DNA of 46,783 bases, taken from IMG/VR virus record IMGVR_UViG_3300036925_000003, positions 1-46,783 of that record; one strand, 5' to 3'. Under the pieces are notes generated by a model, which did not search any database, was not told the DNA's origin, and was given only the letters and a program-made list of their open reading frames with translations. This DNA is from a virus. The position numbers were made by a program, and so were the translations under genes. Of this stretch, positions 1 through 5,757 are shown piece by piece. The stretch's first letter is position 1. The number at the start of each line of letters is the position of its first letter.

Positions 1-21
1 GCTTCCCATATGGCGAGTTGG

Positions 22-267
22 TTAAGATACGACCGGCCCTCCCCCTGTGTGCACGTTTGGATACGCCTTCCACTCATCAATAAGCGTCTCGATCCTATCG
101 GCGAAGGCCATCAGCCTATGCAGGCAGTCTAAGCTATCAACATCTTCGACCAGCACGGCGAGGCCTCGGATGTCGTCAATCGTTTTCCTGATGTCCATGA
201 CATACTGATCCATCATCGAAACCATAAGCTTCACATCACCATCTTTTGTCCTGTATCTAATTGCCAT
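22..267 (-). CDS. Small hypothetical protein downstream of HNH
   Basis: This is a protein of about 81 residues that I do not recognise. The open frame extends upstream to 438, but that part is the shadow of the HNH gene. I chose the ATG at 267 because an AGGAGGGG Shine-Dalgarno lies at about 274-281 and because this start overlaps the HNH stop by only a few bases, as is usual in this operon. The sequence is mostly helical, with acidic and basic residues, Leu-rich in its centre and with a Trp near the C terminus, and has no membrane segment or cysteine motif. It is the last gene before the window edge on the leftward strand. On a circular map it is followed by the small terminase gene at the other end of the window, so it may belong to the packaging group. 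Confidence 0.7.
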   Translation of the reverse strand: MAIRYRTKDGDVKLMVSMMDQYVMDIRKTIDDIRGLAVLVEDVDSLDCLHRLMAFADRIETLIDEWKAYPNVHTGGGPVVS

Positions 268-574
268 TGCCGCCCCTCCTGCCCTTCTCCACCTCAGTCT
301 TGATGCTATGGCAAGAGACGCACAGCGTCTGCCGGTTATAGTCAGCCTCAGCCCCATCCAAATGCAACGGCACAACATGATCAACCTCAAGCTTGCTGGC
401 CCTGAACACATGCCGGCACCGCTGGCAGGTATGCTCATCCCTCAACAATATCCGGCGCCTGATGCGCTGCAGCTCCCGGCCTGTGATGCGCTGGGTTGAT
501 GGTGACGACACGGTGTCGAGTCGGATGGTCTTGACCGTTGGGGTCAGCTTGGCGAGTGGATGGCGCTTGCTCAT
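257..574 (-). CDS. HNH endonuclease
   Basis: This is a 105-residue HNH nuclease. Cys50-x2-Cys53 and Cys85-x2-Cys88 form the structural zinc site, and the catalytic core is Val64-Asp65-His66 with Asn80 and His89, the usual His-Asn-His layout. In HK97-like phages an HNH protein encoded next to the terminase works with it to cleave DNA at cos during packaging. Here the gene runs leftward off the start of the window and the small terminase begins at the far right end, so the pair would be adjacent if the genome is circular. The start overlaps the stop of the upstream gene as ATGA, indicating translational coupling. It could also be a free-standing homing nuclease, but its place favours a packaging role. 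Confidence 0.88.
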   Translation of the reverse strand: MSKRHPLAKLTPTVKTIRLDTVSSPSTQRITGRELQRIRRRILLRDEHTCQRCRHVFRASKLEVDHVVPLHLDGAEADYNRQTLCVSCHSIKTEVEKGRRGGNGN

Positions 575-972
575 CTCGACAGCTTATCCCACTTCTCTTT
601 GGCGCCTATCTTTGTGAATGAGTGCGGACCTTGCGCCCCACATGCCCCGCAAAAAGCAACAACGATAAACTCATCCATCTCCATCTCACCGCCGATATCG
701 CGGTATCCGACTGCCCGTGATCCACAGAACGGGCATGGTTTGATTTCGTCTGCATTTGAATGGGGGACGGCCTCAACGTCCATGCCAGACATGCCAGATA
801 CAAGATCAATCCATCGCTTGGAATCTTTCCGCGGAAACGGAAGGGCTTTATCGCGGTTGGACCTGGTCACCCACGTGACGAACACAGCACCGCGCAGCTC
901 GCAGACATACCATTCGCCGTCTTTCGTCCTTATGAACACTTCATCGTCGTGGGAATCTGTTTTATGCTCCAT
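571..972 (-). CDS. Lar-like zinc-ribbon protein
   Basis: The C-terminal third carries a CPFCG knuckle and a second C-G-A-C-G knuckle followed by a Trp, the pattern of Lar-type restriction-alleviation proteins. In that family the protein lowers the action of host type I restriction systems, but the N-terminal part here (FIRTKDGEWYVC...) is not typical, so the role is inferred. The open frame runs on upstream to an ATG at 1242, which would give 223 residues. I prefer the ATG at 972 because AAGGAG sits 8 bases in front of it, while the 1242 start has no clear ribosome site and the extra reading frame runs through a strongly folded inverted-repeat element. Real translation of the 973-1242 part cannot be excluded. 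The gene is the first of the leftward late unit and overlaps HNH by ATGA. Confidence 0.65.
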   Translation of the reverse strand: MEHKTDSHDDEVFIRTKDGEWYVCELRGAVFVTWVTRSNRDKALPFPRKDSKRWIDLVSGMSGMDVEAVPHSNADEIKPCPFCGSRAVGYRDIGGEMEMDEFIVVAFCGACGAQGPHSFTKIGAKEKWDKLSR

Positions 973-1137
973 TTGTGCATGCTCCTTTTTTGTCGGGATA
1001 CGGATCGTTTTCGCGTAAGGCACAGACTTATAGTGGCACTTCTTGAAACCATCAAAAAACACCTCGCCTGCCGGGCAACTCACATCGATCAGATAACCAC
1101 CATCATCCTGTGGTATCGGGTAGCCTAACGGAAAAGA

Positions 1138-1200
1138 AAATGCGCCCCGCAGTTCACCAGGCTGCACGGTGCGATTCCTCGACGCACCTGGGGCGCATTT
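1138..1200. ncRNA. Three-way-junction RNA-like element
   Basis: An 11-bp perfect stem (1138-1148 with 1190-1200) encloses two separate hairpins. The first has a GCAG/CTGC stem (1149-1152 with 1162-1165) and the second a 6-bp GGTGCG/CGCACC stem (1168-1173 with 1183-1188), each with a 9-base loop. It lies in the leader between the leftward promoter and the preferred start of the Lar-like gene. The layout recalls small antisense immunity RNAs of phages such as P1 C4 and P4 CI, which are processed from an mRNA leader. That resemblance is by shape only and the strand is not certain. It could also act as an unusual terminator, since T-rich sequence follows on both strands. Confidence 0.5.
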
Positions 1201-1281
1201 ATTTGATTTGGATTGTTGCTTCGGATTGAGGAATTTCGGCATGCTGTTCTCGACTTTCGGCCGGTGAGAGCCATTCGTGAG

Positions 1282-1294
1282 TTGATTAAATCAA
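1282..1294. promoter_or_regulatory. Perfect palindrome, probable operator
   Basis: TTGATT-A-AATCAA is a perfect 6+1+6 inverted repeat. It overlaps the -10 element of the leftward promoter, the classic place for a repressor operator. Which protein binds it is unknown; its sequence does not match the operators at 12019 and 12073. Confidence 0.5.
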
Positions 1295-1319
1295 TAACGC
1301 CGATTTTATTTTACGTCAA
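1291..1319 (-). promoter_or_regulatory. Leftward promoter for late unit
   Basis: Read leftward there is TTGACG (1319-1314), a 17-bp spacer and TATTGA (1296-1291), a good sigma70-type match. Transcription would start near 1284 and run through the structured leader into the Lar-like, HNH and, on a circular map, terminase genes. Confidence 0.5.
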
Positions 1320-1343
1320 TCTTTATTTTTTATAAGTTTTCCC

Positions 1344-1372
1344 TTGACAATGTTTTTAGACGGTGTTAGGGT
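1344..1372 (+). promoter_or_regulatory. Rightward promoter for accessory unit
   Basis: A consensus TTGACA at 1344-1349 is followed by a 17-bp spacer and TAGGGT at 1367-1372, about 30 bases before the first rightward start codon. It diverges from the leftward promoter at 1291-1319; the intervening DNA is AT-rich. Confidence 0.6.
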
Positions 1373-1404
1373 GAGTTAAACAATCAAACAAGGAGCGAAC
1401 AAAA

Positions 1405-1644
1405 ATGAAAAGAACGCACCTCAATGCAATGGAGCTTTTCAAACAAGGAAACATCAACGCTGCATGGGAAATGGCGCAGCAAGACGAAGGACTGTTGCCG
1501 GAAGTTACCCAAGAATCATGGGTCAAATACGCCACCGGATTAGTAAGGGCAGACGCCATAAGGCTTGGGAGCCAAGAACTCCACACAGCAGCAGATATGG
1601 GGTTTGCTGCAACAAGGGCTCTTCGCTATACGCAAAACTGGTAA
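1405..1644 (+). CDS. Small hypothetical protein, first accessory gene
   Basis: This is a 79-residue soluble protein that I do not recognise. It begins at an ATG preceded by an AAGGAG ribosome site in an AACAAGGAG context that recurs before the following genes of this unit. The sequence is mostly helical and slightly basic, with no Cys and no membrane segment. It is the first gene after a consensus promoter, so it is likely expressed early. It may be a host-takeover or regulatory peptide, but nothing in it points to a function. Confidence 0.7.
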   Translation: MKRTHLNAMELFKQGNINAAWEMAQQDEGLLPEVTQESWVKYATGLVRADAIRLGSQELHTAADMGFAATRALRYTQNW

Positions 1645-1662
1645 CCTAACAGGCGGTACGCC

Positions 1663-1716
1663 GTTTAGCCCATTGGTTGGCCATCGCCCAGGTGGTGGCC
1701 ACCTAATCGGCTAAAC
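1663..1716 (+). repeat. Long imperfect hairpin between genes
   Basis: GTTTAGCC (1663-1670) pairs with GGCTAAAC (1709-1716). Immediately inside, a second 14-base arm (1672-1685) pairs with 1694-1707 with only wobbles and one mismatch, around an 8-base loop. The total is about 22 paired positions in 54 nt. No T-run follows, so it is not a standard terminator; an RNase III processing or mRNA-stability site just before the next gene's ribosome site is a reasonable guess. Confidence 0.6.
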
Positions 1717-1735
1717 ACTCAACAAGGAGGGCATC

Positions 1736-1936
1736 ATGCAACGAGGGACGAAAGAATTTTACGACGTTCAGCATAGTTTTGAAAAATCCGTAGATGCTGG
1801 TTCATTCGGATATGTCCCGAGCGATTTCACCAAGGACACTTCTTCATCCTTTTCTTTCTATGCGAATGGAGCCGTAAACCAAGCGTTCAGGGCTTTTATG
1901 GCTGGGTACGCGGCGGCTAAATGCGAATACCAATAA
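1736..1936 (+). CDS. Small hypothetical protein
   Basis: This is a 66-residue protein with a strong AAGGAGGG ribosome site 5-6 bases before its ATG. It is rich in Phe, Tyr and Ser in the middle (SSSFSFYANGA) and ends in a short helical Ala-rich stretch. I see no known domain. It sits between two hairpin-forming intergenic stretches, and the following spacer holds a CCCGCC-TTCG-GGCGGG hairpin. Its function is unknown. Confidence 0.65.
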   Translation: MQRGTKEFYDVQHSFEKSVDAGSFGYVPSDFTKDTSSSFSFYANGAVNQAFRAFMAGYAAAKCEYQ

Positions 1937-1966
1937 CAAGCAGGGTGCCGTTAAGCCCTGTGCGTT

Positions 1967-1982
1967 CCCGCCTTCGGGCGGG
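1967..1982 (+). repeat. UUCG-capped hairpin
   Basis: CCCGCC-TTCG-GGCGGG is a very stable 6-bp stem with a UUCG tetraloop. A CAGGG/CCCTG pair at 1941-1945 and 1956-1960 lies just before it. It is in the 87-base spacer upstream of the outer-membrane protein gene and lacks a T-run, so an mRNA-stability or processing role is more likely than termination. Confidence 0.55.
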
Positions 1983-2023
1983 AGGTCGGCAAAAACACAA
2001 CAACCTAAACAAGGAGCAAGCAA

Positions 2024-2704
2024 ATGGAAAAAGGAAAGAGCGAACTGGTAGACATCATATTGGAAATTTTGGCAGTCCTATTTTTCGGCGCTATGGTGTG
2101 GCTGATCCTGGTCGCCTACAGCCCGGCCGAGGCCGGAGAGCTTGAAATCGCCCCAACATTCCGGGTCTACACATCGGAGCACATTGAGCCAACACTCAGC
2201 GTCTCAGGCAAATACTATTTCAACGAGAATTGGTTCATCGGCGGGTCGTATTCAAAAGCCGATTTCATTTATGGCGGACAGCTCATGGGGGCATTGGAGA
2301 CAGCCATCGGCGGTTTCGGTGGAAGAGTATACCTGTACGACAAGCCCCATACAAAGCTTTCCCTATCCGGTCAAATTGGCGTTGCATTCACAGGGTTTAA
2401 GCTACGGGAAGGCAGCGGCCACGAGGCCTATAGCTACCTCCTCAATAACGAAATCGGAATGACGCGGGACTGCTGGCCTGTGGTCAACATTGAGTATGAT
2501 CCAACGGCCGCAATTGAAACGGAGCTCAATTTCAAGCACACTTGGGACCGTCTATCCATTGGTATTGGTATTGGATATCAATACTTGGCCCCACACGAGC
2601 AGAGCGAAATTTTGCCAGCGGAGGGAGCTGCTGGTTGGCAGCTTGGAATCCCCAGGAACATGAGCAATGTTTTCGGCAGCATCGTTGCCTCTTGGGCATG
2701 GTAG
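2024..2704 (+). CDS. Predicted outer-membrane beta-barrel protein
   Basis: This 226-residue protein starts with a charged N terminus and a hydrophobic segment (about 10-31) followed by a plausible signal cleavage at A-E-A-G-E. The rest is a series of amphipathic beta strands rich in Gly, Tyr and alternating hydrophobic residues (for example LSVSGKYYF, WFIGGSYSKADF, LSIGIGIGYQYL). It ends in an aromatic strand with a terminal Trp, as expected for a Gram-negative outer-membrane barrel. Known phage parallels are the Ail/Lom-type and superinfection-exclusion proteins, which alter the cell surface; that role is inferred here. A clear AAGGAG ribosome site precedes the ATG. The gene is in the first rightward unit, away from the structural genes. 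An alternative is an acyloxyacyl hydrolase-like or PagP-like barrel. Confidence 0.72.
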   Translation: MEKGKSELVDIILEILAVLFFGAMVWLILVAYSPAEAGELEIAPTFRVYTSEHIEPTLSVSGKYYFNENWFIGGSYSKADFIYGGQLMGALETAIGGFGGRVYLYDKPHTKLSLSGQIGVAFTGFKLREGSGHEAYSYLLNNEIGMTRDCWPVVNIEYDPTAAIETELNFKHTWDRLSIGIGIGYQYLAPHEQSEILPAEGAAGWQLGIPRNMSNVFGSIVASWAW

Positions 2705-2716
2705 GAGGTAGTCATC

Positions 2717-2932
2717 ATGAGGCCGATGGGAATGTTACTACTTAAAGTATGGCATGCGAAAGAATCAAGCATGGAGCCAAGGATAGCGCCGGGTGAATCC
2801 CATGAAGTGTTCATCGCCCGGCGTGAAATATGGCTTAAAACCCATTGGCAAACCAACCAGCTCATTGAATTTTTAGGACATGCTGGCGTGACGTTCGCAT
2901 CCAAAATAAATTTTATGAAAAACTGGTTATGA
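2717..2932 (+). CDS. Small hypothetical protein
   Basis: This is a 71-residue protein with a near-perfect TAGGAGGT ribosome site that starts 12 bases after the outer-membrane protein gene ends. It is basic, with several Trp and His residues and no Cys. It has no signal peptide or evident domain. The tight spacing suggests co-expression with the barrel protein; the function is unknown. Confidence 0.65.
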   Translation: MRPMGMLLLKVWHAKESSMEPRIAPGESHEVFIARREIWLKTHWQTNQLIEFLGHAGVTFASKINFMKNWL

Positions 2933-2951
2933 CTGGGTAAGGAGATAATCC

Positions 2952-3095
2952 ATGATCAAAAAAATACGCAAAACGGCCCTCGTCGCAATCGCAATCCCGA
3001 CTTGCTTCCTGGCCATAGTGATCCTCGTCGTGTGCGATGCCATCGCAGGCGCGGCATGCTCCGTGGTCGAAACCCTCAACTTCATGATCGATTAA
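2952..3095 (+). CDS. 47-residue single-span membrane peptide
   Basis: This short gene encodes a peptide with a basic start (MIKKIRK), one long hydrophobic helix (about residues 9-28, ALVAIAIPTCFLAIVILVVC) and a short acidic tail ending MID. TAAGGAG lies 8 bases before the ATG. The layout is N-terminal positive charges plus one transmembrane segment, so it should sit in the inner membrane with the tail outside. Small membrane peptides in early phage regions are often exclusion or host-shutoff factors, but no family is recognisable. Confidence 0.7.
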   Translation: MIKKIRKTALVAIAIPTCFLAIVILVVCDAIAGAACSVVETLNFMID

Positions 3096-3118
3096 CCCCA
3101 AGCATGGGAGGAAGCCAG

Positions 3119-3394
3119 ATGATACCGCTTACCGGCCTGCAGAAAAAGATCATAACCAATATTGCTGAGGGAGTATGGTCCCCCGTCCACCGCCCATCCG
3201 ACACCCGGGCCACCCTGGACGAGATCAGAACCGGCCGGCGCCATGACCTGAGCATCTGGCCCAGACTCACCATCCGAGTCTATTGCAAAATAGTCCTGAA
3301 GCGCATGGGCTTGGTTATGACGGCGGGAAATTGCATCCGCCTGACGGAAAAAGGCGTTATCGCCTACAAATCAATCAAGGAGGAAACACCATGA
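3119..3394 (+). CDS. Possible winged-helix small protein
   Basis: This protein has 91 residues. The open frame extends upstream to 3002, but the ATG at 3119 has GGGAGG 8 bases before it and starts just after the membrane peptide ends, so I use it. The C-terminal half (VYCKIVLKRMGLV...IRLTEKGVIAYKSI) reads like the recognition helix and wing of a winged-helix domain. The protein is basic, consistent with nucleic-acid binding. The stop overlaps the next start as ATGA. The DNA-binding idea is inference from pattern only. Confidence 0.65.
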   Translation: MIPLTGLQKKIITNIAEGVWSPVHRPSDTRATLDEIRTGRRHDLSIWPRLTIRVYCKIVLKRMGLVMTAGNCIRLTEKGVIAYKSIKEETP

Positions 3395-3546
3395 CAAGCT
3401 GCCCATATCCCCAGTGCCCGGAAGAGGTAAGGGCCGACGCTTTTGATCGCGCCTTGAGGTATTTCGACATCGAAAACGCCATCGGCAAGGGACCAGACGA
3501 AAAGGAGGATCAATGCAGTACAGCACAGCAGAAGCAGCCCGATTAA
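3391..3546 (+). CDS. Small hypothetical protein
   Basis: This is a 51-residue protein that starts with an ATGA overlap with the previous gene and is preceded by an AAGGAGG site. It has two cysteines near the start (SCPYPQCPEE) that could form half a metal knuckle, then an acidic helix. Its last third overlaps the next gene in another frame. No family is recognised. Confidence 0.55.
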   Translation: MTSCPYPQCPEEVRADAFDRALRYFDIENAIGKGPDEKEDQCSTAQQKQPD

Positions 3547-3704
3547 AGGGCGTCACCAGGCAGACGGTCCTTAACCAGATCAAGGCCGGCATGGTCCCTG
3601 CCCGGGTGACGGTGAAGGGCTACCGGATCAAGGGCAAGGACTTGGATAAAATCATCAAGCGGCCGGCGTGGCGGCCGAGGAAGGAAGCGAACGATGGAGA
3701 TTAA
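3513..3704 (+). CDS. MerR/excisionase-like HTH protein
   Basis: This 63-residue DNA-binding protein begins with YSTAEAARLKGVTRQTVLNQ, the N-terminal helix-turn-helix of MerR/AlpA-like and excisionase proteins. A short wing (VPARVTVKGYRIKGKDLDKII) and a very basic tail follow. AAAGGAGG precedes the ATG, which lies inside the preceding gene. In phages such proteins are excisionases or transcription regulators. No integrase gene is visible in the window, so a regulatory role within the accessory unit is the safer reading. Confidence 0.75.
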   Translation: MQYSTAEAARLKGVTRQTVLNQIKAGMVPARVTVKGYRIKGKDLDKIIKRPAWRPRKEANDGD

Positions 3705-3882
3705 TCCCAAGGAGTTTTTTGTTATCGAACATAGAGAAAACGATTATGGCCAAACTCAATTTAGATTCGTCTCATTATACAACAGCTGCAGAGGACCATG
3801 GTGCGGCGATAGTTACGAAGCTGAAGCATGGGGGCGGGAACACACCAGAATCATCAAAATGCTGCATGGAGGTGAAAAGTGA
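3694..3882 (+). CDS. Small hypothetical protein
   Basis: This 62-residue protein starts inside the end of the HTH gene. It has a beta-rich look (FFVIEHRENDYG..FRFVSLYNSC) with two cysteines and a helical C terminus. It overlaps the next gene by a few bases. The ribosome site is weak (GGAAG), so coupling to the HTH gene is likely. The function is unknown. Confidence 0.6.
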   Translation: MEINPKEFFVIEHRENDYGQTQFRFVSLYNSCRGPWCGDSYEAEAWGREHTRIIKMLHGGEK

Positions 3883-4070
3883 CGACCAAAGAACGGGTTG
3901 ACCAGACCGGACCGATCGGAGAGCTAAAGTGCCTGTGCTGCGGAGCACCGGCAACCCATCGGGCCATTATCGATGACCGCGGGGCCGAGGTGACGGTGTG
4001 CACCTGCTTGAAGTGCGCTTGCATGCCCGGCGATGAAATATTGAACAGCTGCCAGCGTGCAGGCGCCTGA
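3879..4070 (+). CDS. Small zinc-ribbon protein
   Basis: This is a 63-residue protein starting at GTG (3879), chosen because GGAGG lies at the right distance and because the frame closes neatly against the previous gene. Cys residues occur as CLCC and CTCLKCAC, a zinc-ribbon pattern with several possible ligands. It is the last gene of the first rightward unit and is followed by a strong hairpin terminator. The role is unknown; small ribbons of this kind commonly bind nucleic acid or partner proteins. Confidence 0.62.
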   Translation: MTTKERVDQTGPIGELKCLCCGAPATHRAIIDDRGAEVTVCTCLKCACMPGDEILNSCQRAGA

Positions 4071-4078
4071 AACGAAAA

Positions 4079-4105
4079 GAGCCGCCCCGTTTCCTGGGGC
4101 GGCTC
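4079..4105. terminator. Convergent bidirectional terminator
   Basis: GAGCCGCCCC (4079-4088) pairs perfectly with GGGGCGGCTC (4096-4105) around a 7-base loop. On the leftward strand it is followed by TTTTCGTTT, a good Rho-independent tail; on the rightward strand the tail is weaker. It separates the rightward accessory unit from the leftward replication unit that ends at 4208. Confidence 0.85.
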
Positions 4106-4207
4106 CGTTGTTCATCATCTATTTTTTACCCAACTACGCCATGATTTGCATTCAAAACCTCCTTTCCGTTTTTGTTCGCCGTCCCCTGGCCGCCACTCAA
4201 CCGAGCG

Positions 4208-4545
4208 TCATCTGTGCGGTGCCGGCATACCCGGCGGGGCCGGCGCAATTTCCGTCAAAGTGATTATTGTATCCTCTTCAAATGCTTTGGCAATTTTTTC
4301 TTGCGAGAACCGGACCTCCTTGACGAAGGCGGCCGAATCGTCAACAAGTATTCCCGCTTTAACGATTGCATCAATGGCCCATTTTGCGCATATGCCGTCA
4401 GGGTCTGCGAGCCGGTGGCGTCTGCAATGCACGGAGATGATAACTGGTGAATCAATTTTTTGCATTTCATCCGATCTCTCAGGCCCATGGCCAGGACCTG
4501 GTTCCAGGTTGGGAGTGGGAATGGTAGTCTGATCTCAATTTTCAT
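4208..4545 (-). CDS. rusA: RusA-like resolvase with -1 frameshift
   Basis: Two overlapping frames together make one RusA-type Holliday-junction resolvase. The first frame supplies the N terminus (FPLPTWNQVLAMGLRDRMKCKK). The second (-1) frame supplies the family core, LADPDGICAKWAIDAIVKAG followed by ILVDD, with the conserved acidic residues. Joining them at the six-A run (4456-4461 on the plus strand) gives about 112 residues, the normal family length. Without the shift, the first frame runs into a basic low-complexity tail ending at 4264. This could be a programmed -1 shift, a disabling mutation or a base-calling error. The start overlaps the upstream zinc-protein stop as ATGA. It is the last gene of the leftward early unit, consistent with a recombination or replication-resolution role. 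Confidence 0.68.
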
Positions 4546-4760
4546 TTGCGCTTCCAGAACCGAGTCGCGCTATTCCACCTGGCGATATTCCGCTCCCGGA
4601 TAGTTCCAGAATCGTGACCAACGACCGGCCGACCGCATGATGGGCAATTCGGTTGATTGTCGCAAATTGCGCACTGGCAACACTCGGTGAACATGGTGCT
4701 GTTTGTCCCCTGCGGGTAAATTGGCTCAATTCCAACGGGCCATAAATCTCTTGTGCTCAT
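4542..4760 (-). CDS. Zinc-knuckle protein
   Basis: This is a 72-residue protein with a cluster of cysteines (ECCQCAICDNQPNCPSCGR) forming at least two CxxC pairs, likely binding one zinc ion. The C terminus (HDSGTIRERNIARWNSATR) is a basic helix with a Trp. AAGGGG precedes the ATG. It overlaps the RusA start by 4 bases (ATGA). The function is unknown; it travels with replication genes. Confidence 0.7.
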   Translation of the reverse strand: MSTRDLWPVGIEPIYPQGTNSTMFTECCQCAICDNQPNCPSCGRPVVGHDSGTIRERNIARWNSATRFWKRK

Positions 4761-4761
4761 T

Positions 4762-4953
4762 TCAACCCCTTCCTATGCTCGTCTTTTGATAAGCATCCCG
4801 AAAGTGTTCACCGCCGCACCCCTTTCCGGCGATCCGCTTCTTCAGCAGCTTGCACCACCAGTTCGAACCGTACCCACCAGGCGGCAGCGGATCTGTAAAC
4901 CCGAAGTGTTCGCACCGAAAGCAGAACGCTTTTACAGGGTTTTCATTTTCCAT
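4762..4953 (-). CDS. Small Cys-rich phage protein
   Basis: This protein has about 63 residues if started at the ATG at 4953; the frame is open to 4974. The later start lies inside the end of the metallopeptidase gene, as expected for coupled genes. The pattern CFRCEHFGF...WWCKLLKKRIAGKGCGG is a four-cysteine metal-binding motif found in small phage proteins. No stronger function can be given. Confidence 0.65.
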   Translation of the reverse strand: MENENPVKAFCFRCEHFGFTDPLPPGGYGSNWWCKLLKKRIAGKGCGGEHFRDAYQKTSIGRG

Positions 4954-5746
4954 CGTCGGCAACCATCTTGCCATCGCGCTTCACCAGTCGCCGGCCTCCG
5001 GCCTCGATGCTGTCGCCTTCGCTCATGCTGTCCACAATGTTTTGGGTGGCCTTGCGAAGCGAATCAGTTCCAGGGAAAGCAATCGGCATCTGCTCATCAT
5101 GGCTCACCGCCTCAGATTCAGCAATGGCCCTGGCAAAATACTGAAGGTCCGGCTTCCACAACCCATAGCGCTGCACCACCTTCGTGTGCTCCTCAACGTC
5201 GTGCATCCTGACCTTCCAGACGCCATCCTCCTGGTCGATGTGACATATCTCATGCAGCAGTAGCGCTTCGCGCTGTGTGTTGTCCAGCAGCGCCCACATG
5301 TCCCACGCGATCTCGATGACATAATCCCATTCGTGAAGCAGCTTGGACTTGGCCGGCTGCTTGGCGCAGGAGCCCAGCTTGATCTTTCCGTTGAGGCTCT
5401 GGTGCTTGGCGCGCATGATGTAGGCGATCTCGGCATCGCTGGCCACCGGGTGGTATTTGCTGATCAGCTCGTGGGCCATATGGATCAGATCGGCGTCGGC
5501 CGGCCAGATCTCGGGAAGGTGCTTGACGAAGATCGGGGCCCGCTTCCTGAACGCCTCTTCGATGCACTGAAGGCATGGCTCGTGGGTGCAGGAAATAACA
5601 AACGGGCTTTTGTTTGTTTCGCACTTCGGGCACAGGTCCGAATCATCGTTGTCGAAAATAATCCTGTTTTGAAGGATCAGCTGCATCTCTTTTGTGCTGA
5701 ATTCGTCGGCGTTGTGTACTCTGATATTTAAGCTTTGGTTTTCCAT
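4943..5746 (-). CDS. Phage metallopeptidase with RING-like knuckle
   Basis: This protein has 267 residues. The C-terminal half has the zinc-protease motif HEICH (165-169) inside a helix after QREALLLHE, with further His residues at 182 and 187 that may supply the third ligand. This matches the putative phage metallopeptidase family. Residues 39-61 hold C-x2-C-x10-C-x-H-x2-C-x2-C, which looks like the first six ligands of a RING finger; the last Cys pair is missing. The fusion is unusual. A GGAG site lies before the ATG in a 21-bp leader that is repeated exactly in front of the upstream gene. The gene is in the early replication unit; the substrate is unknown. Confidence 0.78.
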   Translation of the reverse strand: MENQSLNIRVHNADEFSTKEMQLILQNRIIFDNDDSDLCPKCETNKSPFVISCTHEPCLQCIEEAFRKRAPIFVKHLPEIWPADADLIHMAHELISKYHPVASDAEIAYIMRAKHQSLNGKIKLGSCAKQPAKSKLLHEWDYVIEIAWDMWALLDNTQREALLLHEICHIDQEDGVWKVRMHDVEEHTKVVQRYGLWKPDLQYFARAIAESEAVSHDEQMPIAFPGTDSLRKATQNIVDSMSEGDSIEAGGRRLVKRDGKMVADDGK

Positions 5747-5757
5747 GGCGTGGTCTC

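Noticed and set aside
560-1128. Rightward open frames of 152 and 122 residues opposite the Lar-like gene
   Set aside because: They lie antisense to a gene with a clear zinc-ribbon motif and ribosome site, have no ribosome site of their own and look like composition shadows.
1122-1372. Second attC-like pair from GCCTAAC near 1122 and GTTAGGG near 1365
   Set aside because: The right-hand box fails the GTTRRRY rule, the distance is too long and no inner pairing was found.
4862-4890. GTTCGAAC-like string suggesting a tRNA T-arm
   Set aside because: It lies inside a small Cys-rich protein gene and no acceptor, D or anticodon stem can be drawn around it.
4850-5263. 137-residue rightward frame opposite the metallopeptidase
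   Set aside because: It is antisense to the gene carrying the HEICH motif, and no ribosome site or domain is visible.
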